From Mariniphaga sp041687255 (lineage in GTDB: Bacteria; Bacteroidota; Bacteroidia; Bacteroidales; Prolixibacteraceae), in the NCBI GenBank assembly GCA_041687255.1, contig JAWLCL010000020.1, forward strand, positions 1-64,000: a stretch of 64,000 nt of DNA, given 5' to 3'. Positions 8,953 to 16,950 of the stretch are shown here, piece after piece (within the stretch, counting starts at the first letter, position 1; each line of letters opens with the position of its first letter). The notes beneath the pieces are model-generated. The model was not told where the DNA came from. It did no database searches and worked only from the letters and a program-made list of their open reading frames with translations. A program made the position numbers and the translations under genes.

Positions 8953-11940
8953 ATGTACTTTCAGATGACTGGTTTCTGCAAACATATATCTCCGCTGCTA
9001 TTAATTTTTTACATAGCGGGTTGTGCTTTTGAAAACAATTCAAAGTCTGAAGAAGAAGGATTTGAATACATATACAATTGTGGGGCAGAGGAAGTGGATA
9101 ATGCCAGCTCCTCTTTTCCTGAAGCATCAGGAAAATCAATTACTTTCGGGAATGTTAATGCCTTAACGGATAAAGCAGCACATACCGGGAATTATTCTTT
9201 AATGCTTACAAGAGAAGTTCAGTATGGCTTTAATACTGAATTTACAGTTGGCCCCGATGAATACGTGGAAGTAACAGCCTGGAGAAAATGTAAGCGTAAC
9301 GGAGGTGCAATTGCAGTTGGGTTAAACGGAGAATTATATGCTGCCAGCAGGAAGTATATTGAAGAAAATGAAGAGGGATGGCAGAAAGTTTTTATTGATT
9401 TCTACACTCCGCCTCATTTGGAGGAAAACAACCTAAACATCTTTGTCTGGAATATAGATGAAGATACTGTTTATTTTGATGATATTCGGATTGTTCATCG
9501 TAATAAAAAGAAATATCCACAATACGATATCTATACTGCACTTAACATATATACGGATGATGAGAACCTGAAATATTTAAACGATAAACGGTTAGAAGCT
9601 TTTAAAACCAAGGTGCTGGTTAACGATGAAGAGGATTACAGCAGTGCTGTTATGTTTGACGGGCAGGAATTTTTAAATGGAGAAATCAGGTTAAAAGGCG
9701 ATTTGCTTGATCACATTCAGGGGGATAAGTGGTCGTTCAGGGTAAAACTTAAAAGCGAATTTGCCTGGAACCACGTTCGTACATTTTCTGTGCACAATCC
9801 TGCAACCCGGTATTTTTTACATGAATGGCTGGCTCACCGGATTTTTGCAACTGAGGATGTACTTACGACACGATATGGTTTTACTCCGGTAATAGTTAAT
9901 AATCAGTCGCGGGGGATATATGCCTGGGAAGAACATTTTGAAAAGCACCTGGTGGAAAACATGAACAGGCGCGAAGGAGTAATTGTCAGATTTGATGAAA
10001 CTCTTTTTTGGAACCGCATTTTGGAGCAAAATAAATCAGGAAATCTTTATGATATTGATTATTTTGGTGCTGCAGAAATCACTCCTTTTAAGGATGGATC
10101 GGTTATGGCCGATTCAATGAAGCTCTTACAAACTGAAGAAGCCCGGAAGTTGATGCAACAGTATAAAAGATTTTCAGCTCCTGTGTCCGAAATTTTTGAT
10201 GTTGACCTTTTGGCAAGGTATTATGCGCTGATGGATATTACCCAAGCCTATCACGGATTTACTTGGCATAACCAGCGGTTTTATTTCAACCCGGTAACCT
10301 GCCTGCTCGAGCCCATTGCTTTCGATGGTTATACTGAGGGAGGAATCTTTAAAAGAATTAATGAACCGGTAATCTCTCTGCTTGATCCGGTGAAAATAGA
10401 TTCGCTTTATAACGAAGAACTTTTACTGTACCAGGTTTTTGCCGACACTGTTTTTAACAGTAGGTACCTTAACTACCTGAAAAAATACTCTGATGAAGAA
10501 TACATAGAAGGCATGATAGCAAAATTACGCCCTGAAAGTGATTCTTTAACAGTATTGATACAAATGGAATTTCCCTATTACAGTTTTGATTTTGAATTTA
10601 TAAGACAGCAGGCATCTGTGGTAAATGAAAATATTGAAAGCATTGAGGCCAATCTTCCGAAGCTTGGTAAAGCCTTTAAAAACATTAATCGTAATAAGTT
10701 CTTAAAAACATACACTTCAGGTGTGAGCTCCAATCTTACCCCATTACTTGTACACGCCTTTTATGATAAAAGTACAGGTAAAATAGATGTTCTGAATTAC
10801 CATGCTGCAGAAGTTTCTTTAATTGGAACCCTGATGATAAATGACCTTCCCGAGGATTTTAATTCAGGCATGGCTCTGAAGGCCTATGATGGTTTAAACC
10901 CTTACCGGATAACATTGAATTTAAGCGGTGTTCCATATAAATTGATTTTCTCAGTTGACGGAGACGTTATGGAAACTGAAGTTAGCCAGTGGTCTTATGA
11001 TGAGAATGAGAGTTTCAGGCAACAGCTTCAAAAATCCAATGAAAACGCCGAATTGTCATGGCAGGGCGATTCTTTAGTGTTCGATGGAAGCTATACTTAT
11101 AGTAAAGATGTTTTTATACCAGGCGACAAACATGTGGTTTTAAAGGCAGGTACCCGGATAAATCTTACCAATGGAGCAGGGTTCTTTTCATTTTCTGCCT
11201 TTCATGCAGAAGGAACAGAAAGAAACAGAGTCGAGATTTTTTCTGGAGATCAAAATTCACAGGGTTTTCATGTTTTGCAGGCTGCAGAACGTTCGCAGTT
11301 TAACCATACAAGGTTTTATCAGCTGGGCAATATTCGCAAAGGTGGATGGCAAACGCCATCGGCAGTTACTTTTTATGAGGCTGATGTGGATTTTTACTAC
11401 TGCACATTTGAGAAAAATATAGATTGCGACGATGCCCTGAATACGGTGCGCTCCGATTTTTATGCGGAAAGCTGCGTGTTTCTTAATACCTTTGCCGATG
11501 GTTTTGACAGCGATTTCTGCACGGGAAAAGTAGTGAACAGCAGGTTCAATTACATCGGCAATGATGCAATAGACTTTTCCGGAAGCCAGGTCACCATTAC
11601 CGGTTGCGAAATGACTGATGTAAATGATAAGGCTGTTTCCGGGGGGGAGCATTCAAAGCTTTTGGTTGAAGATTGCAAAATTGAGAGAGCGACAATAGGT
11701 GTAGCCTCAAAAGATTCCTCATTTGTGGAGGTAAATAATATTGAAATGTTTAAGGCTGTCTACGGATTTGTAACTTTCATTAAGAAACCGGAATACGGGC
11801 CTGCCTCTATTGTGGCCGATAACATAAGCATGAAAAGAGTTATGGTTTTTCACCAAATCGAGGAAGGGTCGGTTTTGACTGTTAATGATCAGGCGATTCA
11901 TGGCAGGGAAAGAAATTTAGCATTGAAACTATATCAATAA
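8953..11940 (+). CDS. CotH kinase-like lipoprotein with C-terminal beta-helix
   Basis: This 995-residue protein starts with a lipoprotein signal ending IAGC (Cys near residue 24). A second ATG four codons downstream is an equally possible start. Residues about 30-185 look like a beta-sandwich, possibly carbohydrate-binding. Residues about 190-560 match CotH kinases: RLKGDLLDHIQGDKWSFRVK (near 246), GFTPVIVNNQSRGIYAWEEH, and HNQRFYFNPVTCLLEPIAFD near 439-458. CotH proteins are atypical Fam20C-like kinases known from spore-coat phosphorylation. Residues about 700-970 look like a right-handed parallel beta-helix of the pectate-lyase type. It is followed after 15 nt by DUF4956 and VTC genes, a repeated partnership. 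Its surface location and the lack of obvious ATP outside the cell make its real substrate an open question. Confidence 0.82.
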   Translation: MYFQMTGFCKHISPLLLIFYIAGCAFENNSKSEEEGFEYIYNCGAEEVDNASSSFPEASGKSITFGNVNALTDKAAHTGNYSLMLTREVQYGFNTEFTVGPDEYVEVTAWRKCKRNGGAIAVGLNGELYAASRKYIEENEEGWQKVFIDFYTPPHLEENNLNIFVWNIDEDTVYFDDIRIVHRNKKKYPQYDIYTALNIYTDDENLKYLNDKRLEAFKTKVLVNDEEDYSSAVMFDGQEFLNGEIRLKGDLLDHIQGDKWSFRVKLKSEFAWNHVRTFSVHNPATRYFLHEWLAHRIFATEDVLTTRYGFTPVIVNNQSRGIYAWEEHFEKHLVENMNRREGVIVRFDETLFWNRILEQNKSGNLYDIDYFGAAEITPFKDGSVMADSMKLLQTEEARKLMQQYKRFSAPVSEIFDVDLLARYYALMDITQAYHGFTWHNQRFYFNPVTCLLEPIAFDGYTEGGIFKRINEPVISLLDPVKIDSLYNEELLLYQVFADTVFNSRYLNYLKKYSDEEYIEGMIAKLRPESDSLTVLIQMEFPYYSFDFEFIRQQASVVNENIESIEANLPKLGKAFKNINRNKFLKTYTSGVSSNLTPLLVHAFYDKSTGKIDVLNYHAAEVSLIGTLMINDLPEDFNSGMALKAYDGLNPYRITLNLSGVPYKLIFSVDGDVMETEVSQWSYDENESFRQQLQKSNENAELSWQGDSLVFDGSYTYSKDVFIPGDKHVVLKAGTRINLTNGAGFFSFSAFHAEGTERNRVEIFSGDQNSQGFHVLQAAERSQFNHTRFYQLGNIRKGGWQTPSAVTFYEADVDFYYCTFEKNIDCDDALNTVRSDFYAESCVFLNTFADGFDSDFCTGKVVNSRFNYIGNDAIDFSGSQVTITGCEMTDVNDKAVSGGEHSKLLVEDCKIERATIGVASKDSSFVEVNNIEMFKAVYGFVTFIKKPEYGPASIVADNISMKRVMVFHQIEEGSVLTVNDQAIHGRERNLALKLYQ

Positions 11941-11955
11941 ACATAAATTGTAAAA

Positions 11956-12636
11956 ATGGATAAATTCAATCTGTTTCAGAGGTTTTTAATAACTGAAAAT
12001 TCACAGATTTCCATCTGGGAATTTCTGATTAATGCTGTAATTATTTTGTTGTTGTCGTTTATTTTGGAATTCACTTACCGGAGGTGTGCAAAAAGTCTTT
12101 CAGGAAGGAGAGCCTTTGCAACCAATTTCTTTCTAATAGCATTTACCACCATGCTCATTATTTCGATAGTGAAATCATCGCTTGCACTTTCGCTGGGGTT
12201 GGTTGGAGCGCTGTCGATTGTGCGTTTCCGCTCAGCCATTAAAGAACCCGAGGAATTGGCCTTTTTGTTTTTTACCATTGGTATTGGATTGGGATTTGGA
12301 GCAAACCAGAGGGTAGTAACCATAGTGGCTGCTTTTATTCTTCTGTCGGTAATATGGGTCAGGCATTTTACTTCAAGAAAGACGCGTAAGCAGAACCTTT
12401 ATCTTACGGTAAGCAGTAATGGCGCCGGAAAACCTTCCCTGGAAAATATTGACGGACTGGTTCAACAGGTTTTTAAAGCTTCCAAGCTGGTGCGTTTCGA
12501 TGAAACCAATGATTTGATTGAAGCCGGATTTTGGATAGAAACTAAAAAATCAAACGACCTTCAACATTTTAAAAACCGCCTGAGTGAGATTAGTCCTGAA
12601 ACTCGCGTCTCATTTGTTGATAACAATTCGTTTTAA
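11956..12636 (+). CDS. DUF4956 membrane protein
   Basis: A 226-residue inner-membrane protein. Membrane segments lie at about residues 18-37, 54-72, 95-112 and 116-133, followed by a cytoplasmic domain of about 85 residues. The diagnostic stretch is GLVGALSIVRFRSAIKEPEE (near residues 81-100) followed by an LFFTIGIGLGFGANQ segment, the hallmark of DUF4956. The function of this family is not established. It sits between the CotH lipoprotein gene (15 nt upstream) and the VTC-type gene (3 nt downstream), so the three are surely co-transcribed. A role as membrane partner or conduit for the VTC enzyme is my inference from gene order. Confidence 0.9.
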   Translation: MDKFNLFQRFLITENSQISIWEFLINAVIILLLSFILEFTYRRCAKSLSGRRAFATNFFLIAFTTMLIISIVKSSLALSLGLVGALSIVRFRSAIKEPEELAFLFFTIGIGLGFGANQRVVTIVAAFILLSVIWVRHFTSRKTRKQNLYLTVSSNGAGKPSLENIDGLVQQVFKASKLVRFDETNDLIEAGFWIETKKSNDLQHFKNRLSEISPETRVSFVDNNSF

Positions 12637-12639
12637 CCC

Positions 12640-13347
12640 ATGCAAGGATACACCCGTTTAGATACTTACCGTTTTGAACGGAAATTTGTTGCTGAAAAGG
12701 TTCCACGGCAAACTGCCGAGCTTATGGTAATGCAAAACAGCGCCTTTTTTACTAATTCTTATCCTGCGCGGCAGGTAAATAATATCTATTTCGATACCCC
12801 CGGAATGGATTGCTATTTCGATAATCTGTTCGGTGTTGGTGACCGCTGGAAGGTCAGGGTCAGGTGGTATGGAGATTTGTTTGGCAAAATTGAAGCCCCC
12901 ATATTGGAGTTTAAGATTAAAAAAGGATTCGCAGGAACAAAACGTTCTTATGTGTTACCTCCCTTTGAAATAGGACAAACCTATTTTAGCGGCGGGATAT
13001 GGAAAGATTTTTTCCGTTCGGCTGATCTCCCTGATGAGACATATCAAAAGCTTTCAAAGGTACAACCCGTATTGCTCAATACTTATCAGCGCAGTTATTT
13101 TGCCTCTTCGAATCAGAAGTTTAGAATGACAGTTGACGACAATATGGAGTACTACAACCTGCGTCCTACCTGGAATCATTTTTTACATGTGTACCGTGAA
13201 CACCTGAAATCAGTTCTTGAATTGAAGTACGATAGGGATTGGGAACATGAAGCTGAACAGATTACTAACCAGCTTCCTTTCAGAATGGATAAAAATTCGA
13301 AATATGTTTCCGGAATAATGCATTTCAGAAGTGAAATTGCTCAATAG
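12640..13347 (+). CDS. VTC-domain polyphosphate polymerase-like protein
   Basis: This 235-residue cytoplasmic protein is a stand-alone VTC domain, the tunnel-shaped fold that in yeast Vtc4 makes polyphosphate from ATP. The basic and acidic residues expected in the tunnel are visible: FERKF near residue 12, YFDTPGMDCYF near 50-60, the RVR pair (Arg73, Arg75), LEFKIKKG (Glu90, Lys92), KRSY near 101-104, and LELKYD towards the C-terminus. There is no SPX domain and no membrane segment, unlike the yeast protein, so membrane association would have to come from the DUF4956 protein encoded 3 nt upstream. The actual product (polyphosphate or another polyanion) is not shown by sequence. Confidence 0.87.
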   Translation: MQGYTRLDTYRFERKFVAEKVPRQTAELMVMQNSAFFTNSYPARQVNNIYFDTPGMDCYFDNLFGVGDRWKVRVRWYGDLFGKIEAPILEFKIKKGFAGTKRSYVLPPFEIGQTYFSGGIWKDFFRSADLPDETYQKLSKVQPVLLNTYQRSYFASSNQKFRMTVDDNMEYYNLRPTWNHFLHVYREHLKSVLELKYDRDWEHEAEQITNQLPFRMDKNSKYVSGIMHFRSEIAQ

Positions 13348-13445
13348 CTTGTTTATTATTCTGATAAATCCGTGTCAGAAGGAAAATTTCGCATGGTGGG
13401 ATGGTTATTTTAAAAAAACAGTGTGCCTGAAAAACAGATAATTGC

Positions 13446-13453
13446 TACTTTAG
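13446..13453 (+). promoter_or_regulatory. candidate -7 element (TACTTTAG)
   Basis: GCTACTTTAGC lies 50 bp before the ATG at 13503. It overlaps the TTG that would start a longer frame at 13455, which argues for the ATG at 13503 as the true start of the fusion gene. Confidence 0.4.
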
Positions 13454-13502
13454 CTTGATATTCTTATTAAATAACAATAAGTACAGTTTGTTTAAATTTT
13501 TA

Positions 13503-14990
13503 ATGCTAAACTCACCTACATTGGATACGTTAACAAATGAACCCAAAGCTATAACAGATATCTATCAGGAAAAAAAGCAGCGCCTAAAAGATTATTTTAA
13601 TAAAGTAGCTGTCGAACGCATACAATATCGCAGGAGTAAGCGCTATTATTGGGACAGCATAACCGAATACATTGATTTTTTTGTTCACCCTGAATCGACA
13701 GTACTTGAATTGGGATGTGGTACTGGCGAATTGCTGGCTAAAATTAGCGGAAAGGAAAAAACAGGCATCGATTTCAGTGAGAAGATGATTGAGGAAGCAC
13801 AAAAGCAGTTTCCTGGAATTGAGTTCATTTGTTGTCCGGCGGAGGATTATCAGGTTGATAAAAAGTTTGATGTAGTTATACTTTCAAATCTTATCGGGTA
13901 CCTGGTCGATATTCAGCAGGTTTTTGAACAATTGCACAAGGTCTGTCACAGCGAAACAAAAGTTATAGTTACTTATTACAACCATTCATGGGAACCGCTT
14001 ATTAAATTTGCAGAATTAATAGGCATAAAGAAAAAAGGTCCTGAACAGAGCTGGATTTCAAGAAAAGATTTATCAAACTTACTTTATTTAGCGGGGTTTG
14101 AAACCTACAAGCAAAATTCATCGATGCTTTTTCCTTTTTATATCCCTTATTTATCCAGGTTTTTAAACAAGTTTGTATCGCGGTTGCCTGTTTTCAACTG
14201 GTTTGCTTTAAATCAATACACATTTGCCCAACCTGAACCGGATATAAGTGAAGATGAGGCAGCACGTAAATATTCCACTTCAGTATTAATCCCTGCACGT
14301 AATGAGAGCGGAAACATTGAAAATGCCATTCTAAGGATGCCTGAGTTCGGTAAGCACATCGAAATTATTTTTGTAGAAGGTAATTCAACAGATGATACAT
14401 GGGAAAAGATTCAGGAAATCCAGCAGAAATATAAAGATGCCTTCGATATTAAAATATTGCAGCAACCGGGGAAGGGAAAAGGTGATGCCGTCAGGGCAGG
14501 ATATGCTGTTGCTACCGGTGATATCCTGATGATTCTGGATGCTGATTTAACTGTGCCGCCCGAACAGTTACCTAAATTTTATAATGCCATTACAACTGGC
14601 AAGGGTGGATTCATTAACGGCACCCGGTTAATTTATCCTATGGAGAAAAATGCCATGCGGTTTTTGAATACCTTAGGAAATAAATTCTTCAGCCATGCTT
14701 TTAGCTGGCTTCTCGAGCAACCCATTAAGGATACTTTATGCGGCACTAAGGTAATGTTCCGTAAAGATTACCTGAAACTGGTGGCAAACCGGCAGTATTT
14801 TGGCAATTTCGATCCTTTTGGTGATTTTGACCTGCTGTTTGGGGCCTTCAAACTTAACCTTAAAATTATTGACATGCCTATCCGGTACCAGGAAAGGATA
14901 TATGGCGACACTAACATTTCGCGGTTTAAGCATGGGGTGCTGTTATTAAAAATGTGGTGGTTTGCATTATTCAAAATTAAATTTAAATAG
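13503..14990 (+). CDS. methyltransferase-GT2 glycosyltransferase fusion
   Basis: A 495-residue protein from the ATG at 13503. A TTG 48 nt earlier is in frame but abuts a promoter-like element. Residues about 1-215 are a class I methyltransferase with VLELGCGTGELLAKI as motif I, and TGIDFSEKMIEEA, VVILSNLIGYL and VIVTYYNHSW following. After a linker, residues about 255-495 are a DPM1-like GT2 with VLIPARNESGNI, VEGNSTDDTW, GKGKGDAVRAGY, the metal-binding LDADLTVPPEQ and a terminal YGDTNISRFKHG. Having both activities in one chain suggests methylation and sugar-lipid formation are linked steps. The next methyltransferase gene starts 14 nt later and is probably co-transcribed. Confidence 0.87.
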   Translation: MLNSPTLDTLTNEPKAITDIYQEKKQRLKDYFNKVAVERIQYRRSKRYYWDSITEYIDFFVHPESTVLELGCGTGELLAKISGKEKTGIDFSEKMIEEAQKQFPGIEFICCPAEDYQVDKKFDVVILSNLIGYLVDIQQVFEQLHKVCHSETKVIVTYYNHSWEPLIKFAELIGIKKKGPEQSWISRKDLSNLLYLAGFETYKQNSSMLFPFYIPYLSRFLNKFVSRLPVFNWFALNQYTFAQPEPDISEDEAARKYSTSVLIPARNESGNIENAILRMPEFGKHIEIIFVEGNSTDDTWEKIQEIQQKYKDAFDIKILQQPGKGKGDAVRAGYAVATGDILMILDADLTVPPEQLPKFYNAITTGKGGFINGTRLIYPMEKNAMRFLNTLGNKFFSHAFSWLLEQPIKDTLCGTKVMFRKDYLKLVANRQYFGNFDPFGDFDLLFGAFKLNLKIIDMPIRYQERIYGDTNISRFKHGVLLLKMWWFALFKIKFK

Positions 14991-15004
14991 CCAATCCGAA
15001 GTGT

Positions 15005-15766
15005 ATGCTTGATAATTTAAGGTACAAAATATCACATGATTTGGATTCTCCTGAAAGAACCATTCATCATAAGAACATAATCAGGAGTAAACCTTTTCTT
15101 AAAAAGCTGTATGAAGAATGGTACAGCATTTTCATCAAGCAGATGAATCATTTTCCTGATGGAAAGATTGTGGAACTTGGTTCAGGTGGAGGCTTTTTAA
15201 AAGATATAGAACCTGCTGTTGTTTGTTCCGACGTGCTGGATTTACCCTCCAACGATTTAACATTTTCAGCTTTAGATATGCCTTTCGCTGATGAGGAAAT
15301 AAGTGCCTTGTTGATGATTGACACCTTCCATCATATTCCAGATGCTAAACTGTTTTTAAGTGAAGCAGCAAGGGTTTTGAAGAGAGGGGGGTACATTGTT
15401 ATGATTGAGCCTGCAAATTCATTATGGGGGCGTTTCATTTACAAGAACTTTCATCATGAGCCTTTCGAACCGGAAGGGAAGTGGACCATCCCTGATTCAG
15501 GTCCGCTTAGCGGTGCAAATGGTGCGCTCCCGTGGATTGTTTTTGAACGTGATGTTCATCTTTTTAAATCTCAATTTCCAGAGTTTGTAACTGAGGAAAT
15601 AAATTATCACACCCCCTTTCGCTATTTACTTAGCGGAGGGGTTTCCTTCAAGCAACTGGTACCTGGGTTTTCCTTCGGCTTTTTTAGTGCCCTTGACAGG
15701 ATTGCCGCTTCGCTTTGGCCCCAGTTGTCAATGTTTGTTACAATTAAACTGAAAAAGAAGAACTAA
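15005..15766 (+). CDS. SAM-dependent methyltransferase (Methyltransf_11-like)
   Basis: A 253-residue soluble methyltransferase. Motif I is VELGSGGGFLKDI (near residue 57), followed by VCSDVLDLPS, then ALDMPFADEEISALLMIDTFHHI, and VLKRGGYIVMIEPANSLWG as the post-motif strand. The C-terminal 90 residues, with an FEPEGKW loop, are variable and probably bind the acceptor. It lies 14 nt downstream of the methyltransferase-GT2 fusion and is likely its operon partner. The substrate is unknown; a lipid or glycan intermediate is the natural guess. Confidence 0.82.
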   Translation: MLDNLRYKISHDLDSPERTIHHKNIIRSKPFLKKLYEEWYSIFIKQMNHFPDGKIVELGSGGGFLKDIEPAVVCSDVLDLPSNDLTFSALDMPFADEEISALLMIDTFHHIPDAKLFLSEAARVLKRGGYIVMIEPANSLWGRFIYKNFHHEPFEPEGKWTIPDSGPLSGANGALPWIVFERDVHLFKSQFPEFVTEEINYHTPFRYLLSGGVSFKQLVPGFSFGFFSALDRIAASLWPQLSMFVTIKLKKKN

Positions 15767-15784
15767 TTTAGAATTCTGGTTTTG

Positions 15785-16531
15785 CTACCTTTTTTGAAAG
15801 ATTTTGTGCTTTAACAGTTTCCACTTCTGAAGCCTGAATTGTATCGAAGTTTTTATAACACCTATCCCATATATGGTACTGTTTTTAAGATTAATGCTCG
15901 ATGCATCATCGAAATATTTGGTGGGGCATGTGATTTCTGCAACCTCATAACCGGCGTAAATAATCTGGGCCAGCATCTGGTTGTCGAATACAAAATTATC
16001 TGAGTTGGCATTGTAGTTTACCTTTTCAAGAATTTCGCGCGAGAAAGCCCGGTAACCTGTGTGGTATTCCGACAGCTTGGCATTCATCAAAATGTTCTGG
16101 AAGAAAGTCAGCCCGCGGTTGGCTACATATTTAATCAGCGGCATACCTCCTGCCAGGGCGCCTTTTCCAAGAATGCGAGAACCGAGAACAACATGGTAAA
16201 GACCTGAGGCAATTAGATGTGTCATTGATGGGATAAGCATAGGGGTGTACTGGTAATCGGGGTGAAGCATTACCACGATATCGGCGCCAATATCAAGCGC
16301 CTTGTTGTAGCACGATTTCTGATTCCCGCCGTAACCGGTATTTTTTTCATGCACAATGATGTGCTTTATGCCCAGTTTCCGGCCTGCTTCCACTGTGTCG
16401 TCCTTGCTTAAATCATCAACCAGGATGACATCATCAACAATTGAAAAATCAATTTCCTTATACGTTTTTTCGATGGTTTTGGAAGCATTGTATGCCGGAA
16501 GCACCACCACCACTTTCTTTCCGTTAATCAT
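15785..16531 (-). CDS. GT2 glycosyltransferase, DPM1-like
   Basis: From the ATG at 16531 the protein is 248 residues and begins MINGKKVVVVLPAYNASKTI. A longer frame to 16696 adds 55 residues that look non-coding and would put the core out of register with the family, so I chose the shorter start. Seen are LVDDLSKDDTV, NTGYGGNQKSCYNKAL, the metal-binding MLHPDYQYTP, VLGSRILGKGAL and EYHTGYRAFSRE. HPDYQ in place of the usual DADxQ is typical of this subgroup. There is no membrane anchor. It is convergent with the methyltransferase gene and closes the glycan region. It probably charges a polyprenyl phosphate with a sugar. Confidence 0.87.
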   Translation of the reverse strand: MINGKKVVVVLPAYNASKTIEKTYKEIDFSIVDDVILVDDLSKDDTVEAGRKLGIKHIIVHEKNTGYGGNQKSCYNKALDIGADIVVMLHPDYQYTPMLIPSMTHLIASGLYHVVLGSRILGKGALAGGMPLIKYVANRGLTFFQNILMNAKLSEYHTGYRAFSREILEKVNYNANSDNFVFDNQMLAQIIYAGYEVAEITCPTKYFDDASSINLKNSTIYGIGVIKTSIQFRLQKWKLLKHKIFQKR

Positions 16532-16890
16532 CAGGTCTTTATTTTTGGAGGGTAAAAATAGAAAGAAATCCCCAGAACAAAGGATTGTTTGAGCCGGAAA
16601 TATTATTAAAAATGCTGTTGTAGCACGAATCATTTGCAGCATTTTTTGTAGGGCAATAATAAATTTAACTGTGCTTGAAAAAATGCATAAACCCATTATG
16701 TTTTTTTTTGCTGCTGACGCCGTTTTTTTTGAAGTTTTTATATGTAGGTAGTTGAGTATGCAGATATTTGTCTTTTTGTGTTTTATTTGATTGATTTAAA
16801 ATGTTTTGCGTGTTTGTTTAGCGTTTGTTAAAACCCTAAAATATATTTCGGTGATATTTTATTTAAAATACTACTTAAAATCATTTTTAT

Positions 16891-16937
16891 TTAATCATAA
16901 GTTCTATAACTTTATGTTTTTATATTAATCATAAGTT
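16891..16937. promoter_or_regulatory. direct repeat TTAATCATAAGTT, candidate operator
   Basis: The 13 bases recur at 16891-16903 and 16925-16937, 34 bp apart (about three helical turns), just before the flavoprotein start at 16951. The first copy is also part of a near-palindrome, CATAAGTT-CTAT-AACTTTATG. This looks like a paired regulator site. The rest of the 16532-16950 gap is very AT-rich. Confidence 0.45.
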
Positions 16938-16950
16938 TAATAATAATATC

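Noticed and set aside
13455..13502. TTG start adding 16 residues to the methyltransferase-GT2 fusion
   Set aside because: The TTG overlaps a promoter-like TACTTTAG element, and the added residues do not look like part of the methyltransferase. The ATG at 13503 is better.
16532..16696. N-terminal extension of the GT2 gene
   Set aside because: The extra 55 residues are unlike GT2 proteins, and the family N-terminus begins exactly at the ATG at 16531.
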